A model generated the notes under the pieces. That model saw only the letters and a list, made by a program, of their open reading frames with translations, did not search any database and was not told the DNA's origin. Positions 20,099 through 28,823 of a DNA stretch of 30,824 nt are shown one piece after another. The position numbers and the translations under genes are program-made. The DNA comes from a virus, in IMG/VR virus record IMGVR_UViG_3300044638_001854, positions 1 to 30,824 of that record. One strand, written 5' to 3'. Numbering within the stretch: position 1 is the stretch's first letter; each line of letters starts with the position of its first letter.

Positions 20099-21622
20099 TT
20101 AGCCTAATGTTGCAAATTCGGACAAGCGGCGCACCCTGCTGGTCGTCTGCTGAATGTCACGCTCCACGACATAGGCCCGCATGGGTTGGTTCTGCTGACC
20201 CTGCGTGGGAATTGATTCCCCTTGGTTTCCAAGCATCGTGGTTTGCGGGTTGGTGAATGTCGGGGGTGGGGCCATAGATGTACCGCCCGCAGATGGCGAA
20301 GGTGCAGAACTTCCACCACCACCGCCTTGGAATTGAGTGGCCGCAATCTTGCGGACCTGCGTCAAACCCGATGCGATGATTCCCGCAACCGCAAAGGCTT
20401 TGGCTACCGTTGGGAGGGTTTTGTCCCGCAATACTTGGGACGCACCGAGGTAGGTGTTGATGGTTGCGTCAGCGATGCCCGCCGCCTTGTTGAGGTTGAA
20501 CGCCTTGCGAGCGTCAGCCTCGGACTGCCCTTTGGTTGCAGCGATGAATCCAAGAACACCCGTAAATGCTTCGCTTGCAAACTTGATGGTTGTATCTCGT
20601 TCCTTTTGCTTTAATTCAATGGTTTTTTGGGTAGATGCCTCCGATATGCCTTGAGCCTTGACACGATACTGCTCGTTTAAAAGGGCTTCGGCTTCTTTGA
20701 ATTGAGCGGTATCACCAAACATTTCCTTGAGTTTGGCCAATCGGTCCTGCCGCTCTTGCTCAAGGATGGCAAGCCTCTCATCCCTCAAAAGCGTTTCCCT
20801 TTGCAGTTCGTTCCCAATGCCTTGGATTTTCTGCAATCGGAATTGGGTTTCAGCATCCAATGCCTCCTTGTTCAGGTTTTCTATTTCCTGTTTTAAACGC
20901 AACTGCTTTGCAAGGAGGTCGTTTTGTTTTTGTTGGTTTTCAAGTTGTTTGGTGGATAGGTCTATCTCGGTTTGCACCACATCAGCGGCTGCCTTTCCTT
21001 CCTTTTCCTTGATACCAAAAAAGTCCTTGACGGACTTGCTCAATTTATCCCAATTCTCAAGGAGCAACCCAAGGCCAGCGACTGCAATACCAACGCCCGA
21101 TGCGACCAATGCGGTTCGGAACACACGCAAGGCTATTGTGCTTTGACCGAGCGTGAAAGCGTAGATTCGCTGCGCTGCCGCCTGTGCTTGGGTTATCAAG
21201 ATTGAATCCTTATTCAGCAGGTTGGCCACCTGTTGCACCCCGTTGGCGAGGGCCATCGCCGCTTGGACCTTGACCAAGGACTTTTGCAATTCTTCTTCCT
21301 CCGCTCCGAATAGTGCCGCCGCTCCTTGGGCGATTTGGAATCCCGCAGTAATACCCTGAATAGCCCCGACGAAGGTGTCAATGGTGCGGGTGTCGGATGC
21401 GAGGTTCTTAATCCTTTGCTGGGTGTCCCCGATTTGGTCCTTGAGCCGTCCCGCTTCTTTCTCCATTTCACGGAATGCCTTCGTCCCATCTTGCCCAGCG
21501 AGGGCCATGTCCGCAAGGGTTTTCTGCAATTCCCGCAGACGGGTCTTTGCGCTGGTCGTGCCAGCGGCGGTGGAATCTTTAAGCCCTACTTCGAGGACTA
21601 TTTCTTTGGTTACATCTGCCAT
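20099..21622 (-). CDS. Tail tape-measure protein, 507 aa
   Basis: The N-terminal half is coiled-coil (TRLRELQKTLADMALAGQDG, REMEKEAGRLKDQIGDTQQR). A hydrophobic, Ala/Gly-rich middle (LVASGVGIAVAGLGLLLENW, about 172-191) may insert in a membrane. Another charged coil follows (QRETLLRDERLAILEQERQD), with a Gly/Ser/Pro-rich tail. This is the standard layout of tape-measure proteins, which set tail length and are ejected with DNA. At about 1.5 angstrom per residue, 507 residues would give a tail near 75 nm. It is the last tail gene here and is followed by the protease, an unusual order. Confidence 0.85.
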   Translation of the reverse strand: MADVTKEIVLEVGLKDSTAAGTTSAKTRLRELQKTLADMALAGQDGTKAFREMEKEAGRLKDQIGDTQQRIKNLASDTRTIDTFVGAIQGITAGFQIAQGAAALFGAEEEELQKSLVKVQAAMALANGVQQVANLLNKDSILITQAQAAAQRIYAFTLGQSTIALRVFRTALVASGVGIAVAGLGLLLENWDKLSKSVKDFFGIKEKEGKAAADVVQTEIDLSTKQLENQQKQNDLLAKQLRLKQEIENLNKEALDAETQFRLQKIQGIGNELQRETLLRDERLAILEQERQDRLAKLKEMFGDTAQFKEAEALLNEQYRVKAQGISEASTQKTIELKQKERDTTIKFASEAFTGVLGFIAATKGQSEADARKAFNLNKAAGIADATINTYLGASQVLRDKTLPTVAKAFAVAGIIASGLTQVRKIAATQFQGGGGGSSAPSPSAGGTSMAPPPTFTNPQTTMLGNQGESIPTQGQQNQPMRAYVVERDIQQTTSRVRRLSEFATLG

Positions 21623-21624
21623 GG

Positions 21625-23994
21625 TTATCCTTCAGAAGGGAGTTCGGGGTTTACAGGTGGTTCATATCCTGGGTCCACAGGGTCGGGGTCGATGGGGCCG
21701 TTAAACAAGGCCGACGGGTCGTTTGCAATCGGGGTGGTCGTGGTTGCCGCAAAGTCGGTGAGGTTGAGGATGCGTCGGAGCGTCACTCGGCACGGCTTCA
21801 TCTGCCCGACCAAATAGTCCCGAATCTCCAGCAACCGCCATCGGATGCCGCCGTAATAGACGGGCTTGCGGAAGTCGAGTTGGTAGATGTCCACGGAGGA
21901 TAGCAGCATCGTGAGTTCCAACTGCAAGGCTTCTTGACTGACCGTTTCGTTTATGTAGTTGAGCCAGTAGGTGTTGTAGAGGTTGTTGTTGGTGTAGGCG
22001 TATGGGTTGCCGCTGGCATTCACGGCGTTGTAATAGACCAACCTTGGTTGCCCGAAGGCGAGGTCCACATTCGGGGCGTAGGGGTTGTCAATGTGGGATA
22101 TGAATGGCAAGGCGGTTATCGGGGTTGTTGCAGCAAACCCGTCCTCTTCAAGACCGAACCAATAGAGCCAAGGGGATTGACCTGTGATGCGGTTGTATTG
22201 GGCGATTCGGTAGCCTGTCTGCAACGGTTTGATGCTCCCGCTCAATCGAGTGCCTTCCAAATCCCAAGTACGGCCAAGAATCTTATCTGAGGCGAACGAT
22301 GCAGGGATGAGTGTCCCGCATAGCGTTTCCACGACCTTATCGCCTTTGCCGTAAAAGTTGGAAGTGTTGAAGATTCGACCGCCATATCCTTCACGGGCCA
22401 AGGGGTAGGACTGCTTGTAGGTTTTGGACAGGTAGTCCCCCATATCCTTGTACTTGAACACGATATTGGTGTAGGCATTCGGGTCGCCATTGGTCAGCAC
22501 TTGCTCTGCGTTCTCATCGGACTTTTGCGACCAATCCACCACCGACCCGCTGGAATAGAAGTCCTTCCACGGCTCGATGTAAATCAGCCTTGGGTCTTGG
22601 GGGTCGGGCATGAATTGCAGGTTGAACATCTTCTGCAAATCTTGCAGGAGGTCCGACTGCTTGACATCAGCGGGCAGGGCCGTCCGCATATCCAGCACGC
22701 CAATCCCGACGGGGTTTTCAAGGCAGGTCCATTGAACCGTTGCACCTGAAAGGACGCTAAAGTTTTGGGTTGCAACAACGGTATCAGCGGTAATGACAAA
22801 CCCCACATTTGCGGTAATGTCTGCGGGGATGGTTATGTTTTCAAAGCGGACCGTGAACTGGTTTTGAGTTCTTGCGGTAATGTTGCTGATTACCGACACA
22901 TCCGTTGAATTGGTGATGTTTCGGATTGACATATTGCAACGAATACTCCCGCTAAATGAAATTGAACCGCTGACATTCAAGGTCACATCCACATTCCAAC
23001 GGGTCGGGAGTGCTGGAGCGACGAAGGTGCTGGATGATGCCACCCAATAGCCTGGATTGTCGTAGAACGGCGCAGGTGTGTCTTTCGGGAATGCGAGCGT
23101 TTGGTTTGCGCCCTTGATAAAATTCGCCGTGTTCCCCGTGGCTTGGGCAAAGATATTGGACCCCGATAGGTTGACAGGCATGGTCCCTGCCGCATAGGGG
23201 ATGACCAGTTTATTGAATAGCGACGAGTTGAAGAAGTTGGACGAGTAACGAAATCCCGCTTGGGCGAAGATGAGGTCCACCATCTTTTTGACATAAAGGC
23301 TTGGCCCCAACTGCCACCACCCTGCGACCAGGTTCCCTTGGGTCAAGTCGCTAAATCCGACCGCATCCACAACTCCGTAAACATACCCGCTACTCAACGC
23401 ACCCGATGCCGTCCAAGTTCCCGACACATGGCCGCTGGTAGGCGTGTGGTTCATGCCTGTAACGCCCGCCGTGTTCACCAGCATATTGCCCTCTATCGCT
23501 TTGAACAGGGACACATTATCGGTGAACAACCCCACCTCGTAGGTGACGGTCCCCTTGGTCTTGCTCATGCTAAGCAACTGCAGCACACCGCTGAACACCT
23601 GCACGCCGTCCTCCCACATGGCAGCACGGATGCGCTTGTTGGGTTGGAATCCACCCACGAAGGACTGGATGTTGTACGCATACGCAAAGCAGGCCCGATT
23701 CGTCGGGGTGTTGGGCAGGGTTATCGTCTTGCTGAACGACCCCCGTTGCTTTGTCACATCCTCAATGTCGCCAATGGAATAGGTGACCGCAATGTCCGTC
23801 CCGCCCATCGTGTCAAGGACATAAGCGAGTTCGGGCATTGCATTCAGCCCCGCAAAGCGCAGGTACAGGCAGTCAAAGCAAGCGTCTTCCTTAGCGGTTG
23901 CCCCGTCTGCATCGGCACGGGTGTTGAAGTTGTTCCATGCCGCCAAGTCGTCAATGAAGGTTGCCGTCGGGTAGGCTATGAGGGTTACGCTCAT
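21625..23994 (-). CDS. Large tail/baseplate protein, 789 aa
   Basis: The N-terminal part has ITVTYSIGDIEDV-like sequence and the phrase RGSFSKTITLPNTPTN, which I associate with a tail-hub type family common in Bacteroidota phages. Long beta-rich middle and C-terminal sections follow, with many aromatic residues (PWLYWFGLEEDGF, LRRILNLTDF). Length and position next to the tape-measure and another tail protein suggest a tail-tip or baseplate hub. It begins with ATG overlapping the next gene's stop. No enzyme motif is seen. Exact role is inferred. Confidence 0.75.
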   Translation of the reverse strand: MSVTLIAYPTATFIDDLAAWNNFNTRADADGATAKEDACFDCLYLRFAGLNAMPELAYVLDTMGGTDIAVTYSIGDIEDVTKQRGSFSKTITLPNTPTNRACFAYAYNIQSFVGGFQPNKRIRAAMWEDGVQVFSGVLQLLSMSKTKGTVTYEVGLFTDNVSLFKAIEGNMLVNTAGVTGMNHTPTSGHVSGTWTASGALSSGYVYGVVDAVGFSDLTQGNLVAGWWQLGPSLYVKKMVDLIFAQAGFRYSSNFFNSSLFNKLVIPYAAGTMPVNLSGSNIFAQATGNTANFIKGANQTLAFPKDTPAPFYDNPGYWVASSSTFVAPALPTRWNVDVTLNVSGSISFSGSIRCNMSIRNITNSTDVSVISNITARTQNQFTVRFENITIPADITANVGFVITADTVVATQNFSVLSGATVQWTCLENPVGIGVLDMRTALPADVKQSDLLQDLQKMFNLQFMPDPQDPRLIYIEPWKDFYSSGSVVDWSQKSDENAEQVLTNGDPNAYTNIVFKYKDMGDYLSKTYKQSYPLAREGYGGRIFNTSNFYGKGDKVVETLCGTLIPASFASDKILGRTWDLEGTRLSGSIKPLQTGYRIAQYNRITGQSPWLYWFGLEEDGFAATTPITALPFISHIDNPYAPNVDLAFGQPRLVYYNAVNASGNPYAYTNNNLYNTYWLNYINETVSQEALQLELTMLLSSVDIYQLDFRKPVYYGGIRWRLLEIRDYLVGQMKPCRVTLRRILNLTDFAATTTTPIANDPSALFNGPIDPDPVDPGYEPPVNPELPSEG

Positions 23995-25166
23995 AGGATG
24001 TTATTATCGTAGGCCACGGCAATCTCGATTTGCAGTTGGGTCAAGCGGTCATTCCGTCTGGTTACAAATTGATACTGGTTGGCATTAACCACCGCTTCCA
24101 CAAGGGTTCCCCCAAGTTCGAGCCATACATAGCCGCTCCTTACCATTTCAATCAGCCACTCGGATTCGGCATCGGTCAGCCAGTCGGAGTTGAGGGCGTA
24201 CACGAAGTCAAAGGACCCCGCCCAAACCTTGTTATAGGTGGTCGTGGCGTACACATCGGAGTTATACCCGAAGACCTCCCGCTGGATGTTGGCCCGCTTG
24301 CGGTTCTTCATCGTGAAGGTGTAGGAATCAATCCCGCCGTACTTGTTGACGAAATGGACGGGGATGGAATCAAACCGCTGGCAGGGGCCGAAGGTAAAGG
24401 TGGTTGTATCCGACTGACCAGCCGCATTGGATATGAACCGCACCGTGTAGGAATCGCCCTCAACCGCTCCGCTCAATGCCGTGATGGTTCCCGACAAGTT
24501 TGCAGGACCACAGGCAAAACGCTGGATGTTGAAGTCCGTGGTTCCCGATAGGCTTGGGCTGACGGCGAAGTCATAGTTGACGGACTTGTAAGCAACCCGT
24601 GCCGATACGAGCCAATCAGCGGTAGGCACAACGGTTTCATATTTTGTCCCGTTGATGGCGAGGAAGTTGCTACCTCCTTGGTACACGGTGAAGGCTTGCG
24701 GGGTTGTCAGCGGACGGACATTGGTAAAACTGCTACCAATGCGGAAGTAACTGCTCAAACTCCACCCCGCCAACTCCAACTGCTCCAGGTTCCCCGCAAA
24801 GGCCATGACCCCGCTGACCGTTGTGGTCGCTCCTGTAACCACGGGCGTGTTCCCATACTCCTGCGTAAAGTCCAAGCGATAGCCTGAATAGAACCCCGAA
24901 TGGTCAGCAAATCCCGTCTGCGTCAGCGATGGGGCGGTCGGGGCTACGAGGGTTTCCACGACCTTCTGCACATCAAAGAATCCGAAGTTGGTGGTCGGCA
25001 GTTTGTCGCACTTCAGCCGTGCAAGCGTCGTGCCTGCGGGGTTCTTGACATCGCAGACATAGCGGTAATTAGGCTGGGCAATCAGCGAGCCGCTGACTTT
25101 GTAGAGCATCTTGTTGTAAACGGGGGTCGCTACGAGGGGCGAACCCGAAAGGACGGATATGGACAT
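23991..25166 (-). CDS. Tail protein, distal-tail-like, 391 aa
   Basis: The protein is beta-rich (MLYKVSGSLIAQPNYRYVCD, VTGATTTVSGVMAFAGNLEQ) with a C-terminal region YTFTMKNRKRANIQREVFGY and DFVYALNSDWLTDAESEWLI. It forms a translationally coupled pair with the larger tail gene (ATGA overlap). Placement next to tail-completion and chaperone genes supports a tail-tip or adaptor role. There is no catalytic motif and no recognised domain beyond that. Confidence 0.72.
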   Translation of the reverse strand: MSISVLSGSPLVATPVYNKMLYKVSGSLIAQPNYRYVCDVKNPAGTTLARLKCDKLPTTNFGFFDVQKVVETLVAPTAPSLTQTGFADHSGFYSGYRLDFTQEYGNTPVVTGATTTVSGVMAFAGNLEQLELAGWSLSSYFRIGSSFTNVRPLTTPQAFTVYQGGSNFLAINGTKYETVVPTADWLVSARVAYKSVNYDFAVSPSLSGTTDFNIQRFACGPANLSGTITALSGAVEGDSYTVRFISNAAGQSDTTTFTFGPCQRFDSIPVHFVNKYGGIDSYTFTMKNRKRANIQREVFGYNSDVYATTTYNKVWAGSFDFVYALNSDWLTDAESEWLIEMVRSGYVWLELGGTLVEAVVNANQYQFVTRRNDRLTQLQIEIAVAYDNNIL

Positions 25167-25169
25167 GGG

Positions 25170-25769
25170 TTATCGGACGGTTGCGACGCTTATGGACTTG
25201 CCGAGGACTTCGGCGATGTTTTCGGTTAGCACATCCACCATTTCCTTGGTGGCTGCGTTGGACATGAAGTTGGTGGCCCGAAGACCTTCCCGCCTAATCT
25301 TGTTGGCGATGTTTATAGCGAAGGAACGGTTGGCGGCCTGCTTGTCACGGCCTTCCAGTTGGATGCTTTTAAACGCAATCCACTCTTGGATGGGACGGAT
25401 AGGTGGCCGCTTGTCCCTGTACTGAAACGGGCTATTGGGGGCACGACTACTGCTGACCGCACCCTTGACACCGAGGTCCACATATTTCCAGTAATCGTTG
25501 GCGACAATAGCGACAACGAAGGAAGTGTCGGTGAGCGTGATGGGTTCAAAGTCAATGCTGGCAGATAAGGAATCGCTGGCAATAGCCCCTGAATTTGCGA
25601 GGTTCTGCTTGGCCAAAGTGATGACCCCTTCCAACCATTTCTTGACCACGGCGTAGGACTTGTTGTCAATGGCCCCCTCCGCAAGATTTACCCCGAAATC
25701 GGGCAAGGCTTGCTTTTGGATGTCGGTCAGTTTCTTGCCCGAACCACCTACGAATACATCAAACTCCAT
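25170..25769 (-). CDS. HK97-gp10-like tail-completion protein
   Basis: From the ATG at 25769 the 199-residue product includes a helical N-terminal part (YAVVKKWLEGVITLAKQNLA), a beta section (FEPITLTDTSFVVAIVANDY), then WKYVDLGVKG and PIRPIQEWIAFKSI, and a C-terminal ANFMSNA-type segment (GLRATNFMSNAATKEMVDVL). 'Y-DLG--G', then 'R-FM--A' is the usual pattern of gp10-like neck/tail-completion proteins. A TTG at 25793 gives 8 extra residues. The gene lies between the tail chaperone and tail-tip genes. Confidence 0.75.
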   Translation of the reverse strand: MEFDVFVGGSGKKLTDIQKQALPDFGVNLAEGAIDNKSYAVVKKWLEGVITLAKQNLANSGAIASDSLSASIDFEPITLTDTSFVVAIVANDYWKYVDLGVKGAVSSSRAPNSPFQYRDKRPPIRPIQEWIAFKSIQLEGRDKQAANRSFAINIANKIRREGLRATNFMSNAATKEMVDVLTENIAEVLGKSISVATVR

Positions 25770-25801
25770 GCTGGTAAATGTCCAGCCTCGCAAATTGTGT
25801 C

Positions 25802-26547
25802 CTACCGCCTCCGCATCCGCTCCGCTTCCATCCGTTCGGCTTCCAAGATGTCGTGTATCAGCAGGGCATAGTTCAGGAACTCCACCGCTTTCATTGCGAA
25901 GATGGCATCAAATTTCAGCACATCCTTGTTCGCCATCCTCCACACGACCATCAGCCAACCGTAGCCAGCAAGCGGGTTGGTTATTGGCCCTGCATTCCCT
26001 TCGTCAGGTGCTTGGAATAGTCGCTCAAAACTTTCAAGTAGGATTCTGAACTTAGCAAAAAAAAACTGACCACCCCCCAAACATCGCCAATTTTGGCGTG
26101 GGACTTGAACAGTTCGGCCCGCTCTTGGTGGGATGCCCCGTCGTACTTCTTCGGGAAGTAGCCGAGGAACCCTCCCTCCCTGCAAAGGGTCGCCATGATG
26201 CGGTGCAGGTTTTGGACGAGTTTCTTTTCGTCAGTCGTGTCGGTGTCCATGAGGTCTATTAACTGCCCCGCCGTGAGTTCATCGGTGAACACCGTTGGAA
26301 TCCACCACTTGCCGCCTGCTTTGAACCGCCTGCGATATGCCAAGGTCGGCAGTTCGTTCCACTCTGCGATGATGGTCTTGTAACGCTTTGTAAGCCCCTT
26401 GGCGGGCATTTCTCGGACGAGCGATACATCCACCCCCTCAACGATTGCTACGACCCCTGCACGCTTGTCGTAGTCCGTCAGGACAGGGCTGAACTCCAGC
26501 GCAGCGATGCGTTGGAATTGGTCGATGGTGAGGTCTTGGAGTTTCAT
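25802..26547 (-). CDS. Tail assembly chaperone, long form made by -1 frameshift (GT-type), about 248 aa
   Basis: The 188-codon frame starting at ATG 26547 reaches a run of nine U on the mRNA (26065-26057). A -1 slip there enters a second frame that runs 84 further codons to the TAG at 25802, giving a fusion of about 248 residues. The C-terminal part (NPLAGYGWLMVVWRMANKDV, AMKAVEFLNYALLIHDILEA) is not encoded by any start codon of its own. This matches the lambda G/GT scheme, in which a minor extended form recruits tape-measure and tube proteins during tail assembly. The product is expected only at low level. Confidence 0.85.
25981..26547 (-). CDS. Tail assembly chaperone, short form (G-type), 188 aa
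   Basis: The start is ATG at 26547, overlapping the methyltransferase stop as ATGA. Longer in-frame starts up to 26691 lie inside that gene. The protein is helical: MKLQDLTIDQFQRIAALEFS, PAKGLTKRYKTIIAEWNELP, ELTAGQLIDLMDTDTTDEKK, ending YLKVLSDYSKHLTKGMQGQ. It is the main product of this locus and the unshifted form of the G/GT pair. It would keep the tail tape-measure in an assembly-ready state. Confidence 0.82.
   Translation of the reverse strand: MKLQDLTIDQFQRIAALEFSPVLTDYDKRAGVVAIVEGVDVSLVREMPAKGLTKRYKTIIAEWNELPTLAYRRRFKAGGKWWIPTVFTDELTAGQLIDLMDTDTTDEKKLVQNLHRIMATLCREGGFLGYFPKKYDGASHQERAELFKSHAKIGDVWGVVSFFLLSSESYLKVLSDYSKHLTKGMQGQ
26057..26065 (-). promoter_or_regulatory. Programmed -1 frameshift slippery site (U9)
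   Basis: On the coding strand the run is nine T, read in the zero frame as AGT-TTT-TTT-TTG. Slipping back one base keeps TTT-TTT pairing. The -1 frame then continues through GCT-AAG with no stop for 84 codons. Confidence 0.85.
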
Positions 26548-27095
26548 TTTTGGAAGTACCATTGTTGCGTGCCTGGGACAACGCCGTGCCGTCCCCCGAA
26601 GAATTCGCCCACCGCCTTCACAACCCCTGGCCATCCCGCCGTGTAGTCGTCCCCGCAGATGAATCCTCCAGTCCTGACCTTCGGGAACCAAGCCTCCAGG
26701 TCTGCAAGCACGGGTTCGTATTCGTGGGCCGCATCGATGTAAACGATGTCAAATGCGCCCTGCTTGAATAGTTTGGAGGCAGCAATGGAATCGCAGTTGT
26801 GGTCCTTGATTTTGTCGCTTATCGGGGCGATGTTCTGCTTGAAAACCTCGTAGGATGGGACCGAGTTGCTGGCCTTGTGTTCGGGCGAACCCTCAAAGTG
26901 GTCCACCGCTATCAACTTGTAGTTCTGCCCCCTGCTGACGAACACCTCGTCAAAGATGGCCGTGCCTCGTCCGAGGTACACCCCGATTTCAGCCATCACG
27001 ATGCGAGGCTTGGGAGGCAAGGTGTCAAGGATGAACTGAAGGAGTTGGCCTTGTTCCTGTGGGCTGGACCAGCCGAAGATGTGGTCGTGTTTCAT
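26544..27095 (-). CDS. SAM-dependent methyltransferase, Methyltransf_24-like
   Basis: The 183-residue product shows a class I Rossmann fold: motif I VMAEIGVYLGRGT (about 33-45), motif II LIAVDHFEGSPEH with D65, then FDIVYIDAAHEYEPVLADLE and FICGDDYTAGWPGVVKA. This pattern fits Methyltransf_24 enzymes, often found with glycan or small-molecule genes. Its start overlaps the glycosyltransferase stop as ATGA, and its stop overlaps the chaperone start. A likely role is O-methylation of a sugar added by the neighbouring transferases, inferred from context. Protein or DNA methylation cannot be excluded; no DNA-methylase DPPY motif is seen. Confidence 0.85.
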   Translation of the reverse strand: MKHDHIFGWSSPQEQGQLLQFILDTLPPKPRIVMAEIGVYLGRGTAIFDEVFVSRGQNYKLIAVDHFEGSPEHKASNSVPSYEVFKQNIAPISDKIKDHNCDSIAASKLFKQGAFDIVYIDAAHEYEPVLADLEAWFPKVRTGGFICGDDYTAGWPGVVKAVGEFFGGRHGVVPGTQQWYFQK

Positions 27096-27826
27096 CGCTT
27101 AAAGATTTCTTTGATGTTCCTACTGTTGTCCCGATAATTGTTGGATAGGTGATAGACCTTGCAATGGTCCGCAAGTTCGCCGTTCTCGTCCATCTCCAGC
27201 ATCGGCTTTAGTTCCAAGGACCAAATCGGCAGGGAGGCAAGGGATTCACGATAGAGGCCGTTGTTTGGTATCGTCTGCAATGCTTGCGGGTTACGGCTCA
27301 ACACCTCGGCAAGACGCTTGGTGCTAAACATCCAAAAAGCGTGATAGTTGATGTAAAACGGAAGGCTTGCGTAGGTCTTCCCGTTCCAATCCTTCCACAT
27401 ATTCGGTGTAGGATTGAATGCAATGTCGGGGCTAAATTCGCCTTCCACATTTGGGTAGGTTTCAATCCGAGTGAAGGACGGGTACAAGTTGTCCTCAAAC
27501 ATCGGGTCGAACTGCTTGGTGAAGTTGATGAATCCCTCCTTGGGAAGCATCATGTCGTCCTCGAAATACGCCACCCAGTCGAAGTGCCGATACACCTCTG
27601 CAATCCTGTTGCGGTGCTTGCTGGTCAGTTCCCAAGGGTGTCCCATCGCCGTGTGGGCGTGGAAGGTGACGGGAAGGTGAGCGAGTTCTTGGGCCGCTTG
27701 GGGGTCGTTGGTGTCCACGAAGATGTCCGACTGCACAGGGTAGGACTTGATAGCCTCAATGACCTTGGTCAAGTTCTCCACCCTGTTCGGATGGTGGTGG
27801 TAGGCGATGTTGGCGAGCAGTTTCAT
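27092..27826 (-). CDS. GT-A-like glycosyltransferase, 244 aa
   Basis: The protein begins MKLLANIAYHHHPNRVENLT and contains DIFVDTNDPQAAQ, the metal-binding WVAYFEDDMMLP (FEDD acts as a DxD motif) and LPFYINYHAFWMFSTKRLAE. GT-A enzymes use DxD to bind the nucleotide-sugar metal. Donor and acceptor are unknown. It lies 2 nt from another glycosyltransferase-like gene and overlaps the methyltransferase, making a three-gene sugar-modification set. It could modify virion proteins or host glycans. Confidence 0.78.
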   Translation of the reverse strand: MKLLANIAYHHHPNRVENLTKVIEAIKSYPVQSDIFVDTNDPQAAQELAHLPVTFHAHTAMGHPWELTSKHRNRIAEVYRHFDWVAYFEDDMMLPKEGFINFTKQFDPMFEDNLYPSFTRIETYPNVEGEFSPDIAFNPTPNMWKDWNGKTYASLPFYINYHAFWMFSTKRLAEVLSRNPQALQTIPNNGLYRESLASLPIWSLELKPMLEMDENGELADHCKVYHLSNNYRDNSRNIKEIFKR

Positions 27827-27828
27827 GG

Positions 27829-28488
27829 TTAGAATGTGATGACGAATTTACTTGGGTCGGGCCATCCTGGGTTTGGGTCGTACACGGTCATCCCTTCCCG
27901 CTTTCCAATCCAAGTTTCGGCTTGGTAGCGGTGTTCCCTTACGGGTTCGCCAAGTTCCCGCACATGGCTTGACTTGGCCCACCAAAAGTTCCCTGCAAAG
28001 TAGGGATAACCGTCGGGGTTGTTGTGGTCCCTGATTTCGGGGAATTGCTCGGTGCTTAGCCAATGCGTTCCCACGCAGTCCACTTTCTCCAGTTCTGCAA
28101 GGGAGCGTTCCCAAGCGACGATGTTAAAGAATATCATAGACCTGCACCACATCTGCTTGACCAGCGACGGGTCAGCGGACCCCTTCGTATGCCCGTAGAG
28201 GTAGGCCGCATCCTCGGTTTGGCTTGCCTTGTACATCTCGGTCAGCGTCGCTTGCTCCCAAGCGTTGGTTCGGGTGACCACGACCTTAATCTTTGCCGCC
28301 ACGAGGGAGTTGTCCAGTATCTCCTTGACCACCTTCCGCTGGTCGGGAGGACCGACGATGCCGACCCGAATCTCGTCCAACTGTTCAATCAGTCCGTAAT
28401 TGCAAAGGGCCATCATGTGCTGGTGCATGATGAGTTGCCATTGGCCGCCGCCTCCGCAGTAAATGTGGTAGTAGTGGATGAGTTTCAT
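27829..28488 (-). CDS. Putative glycosyltransferase (RgpF/capsule-synthesis-like), 219 aa
   Basis: Visible features are an N-terminal strand MKLIHYYHIYCGGGGQWQLI, IRVGIVGPPDQRK, AAYLYGHTKGSADPS, and VDCVGTHWLSTE followed by YFAGNFWWAKSSHVREL. The pattern 'LYGHTKG' then 'GNFWWA' is seen in proteins linked to rhamnan/capsule synthesis and small phage glycosyltransferases. No confident catalytic assignment is possible. It overlaps the tiny membrane gene by 4 nt, suggesting coupled translation. Function is inferred from motif memory and from neighbours. Confidence 0.7.
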   Translation of the reverse strand: MKLIHYYHIYCGGGGQWQLIMHQHMMALCNYGLIEQLDEIRVGIVGPPDQRKVVKEILDNSLVAAKIKVVVTRTNAWEQATLTEMYKASQTEDAAYLYGHTKGSADPSLVKQMWCRSMIFFNIVAWERSLAELEKVDCVGTHWLSTEQFPEIRDHNNPDGYPYFAGNFWWAKSSHVRELGEPVREHRYQAETWIGKREGMTVYDPNPGWPDPSKFVITF

Positions 28489-28583
28489 TGCATAAGGAGG
28501 GTTAGGATGCAGCCGATAAAGACCAAGGCCAGCACGACCCGACCAATGGCGAGGGCGAGGTCAAGGAGGGATTCGAGGTTCAT
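28485..28583 (-). CDS. Tiny single-pass membrane protein, 32 aa
   Basis: Direct translation from the ATG at 28583 gives MNLESLLDLALAIG, then RVVLALVFIGCILTLLMQ and TGA. It is a single hydrophobic helix with a short acidic N-terminus. Its start overlaps the stop of the 71-aa gene (ATGA) and its stop overlaps the next ATG (ATGA), so it fills the gap exactly. That packing is strong evidence for translation. A membrane anchor for the sugar-modifying enzymes or a minor membrane effector is possible. Confidence 0.65.
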   Translation of the reverse strand: MNLESLLDLALAIGRVVLALVFIGCILTLLMQ

Positions 28584-28795
28584 GCAAGCGTGTAGTTATC
28601 CTCAAAGAACTCCTTTGCAACAAGCCATTGGTCTAAATGATTCTTTGAATTACGAGCAATCATGTCGCCATCTTTGGGACTGCCACTCTCTCTATCTTCT
28701 TTTGAAATTGACACGGAATCGCTCAAAACTTCACCCACGAGGTAAGGTCGCATTTCGGCAAGTTGTTTTTTTCGGTATAATCTAAAGTCGCTCAT
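28580..28795 (-). CDS. Small conserved-type phage protein, 71 aa
   Basis: The product (start MSDFRLYRKKQLAEMRPYLV, then SISKEDRESGSPKDGDMIAR and NSKNHLDQWLVAKEFFEDNY) resembles a small family common in tailed phages, with 'AEMRPY', 'GDMIARNxKNHxDQW'. Its function is unknown to me. It is preceded by the TAACTTTG box at 28823-28816, so it may be the first gene of a unit leading into the sugar-modification and tail genes. The ATG at 28795 has an A/C-rich leader. Confidence 0.78.
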   Translation of the reverse strand: MSDFRLYRKKQLAEMRPYLVGEVLSDSVSISKEDRESGSPKDGDMIARNSKNHLDQWLVAKEFFEDNYTLA

Positions 28796-28815
28796 TTTGT
28801 AGGGGTTTAATTACA

Positions 28816-28823
28816 CAAAGTTA
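28816..28823 (-). promoter_or_regulatory. TAACTTTG -7-like box before the 71-aa gene
   Basis: TAACTTTG on the minus strand fits TAnnTTTG and overlaps the terminase stop. It shares GTAACTTTGTG with the primase leader (4296-4306). The gap to the ATG at 28795 is 20 nt. No clear -33 element is seen. Confidence 0.45.

Noticed and set aside
20222-24887. Long plus-strand frames opposite tape-measure and tail genes
   Set aside because: They lie antisense to clear structural genes, have biased low-complexity composition and lack start context or motifs.
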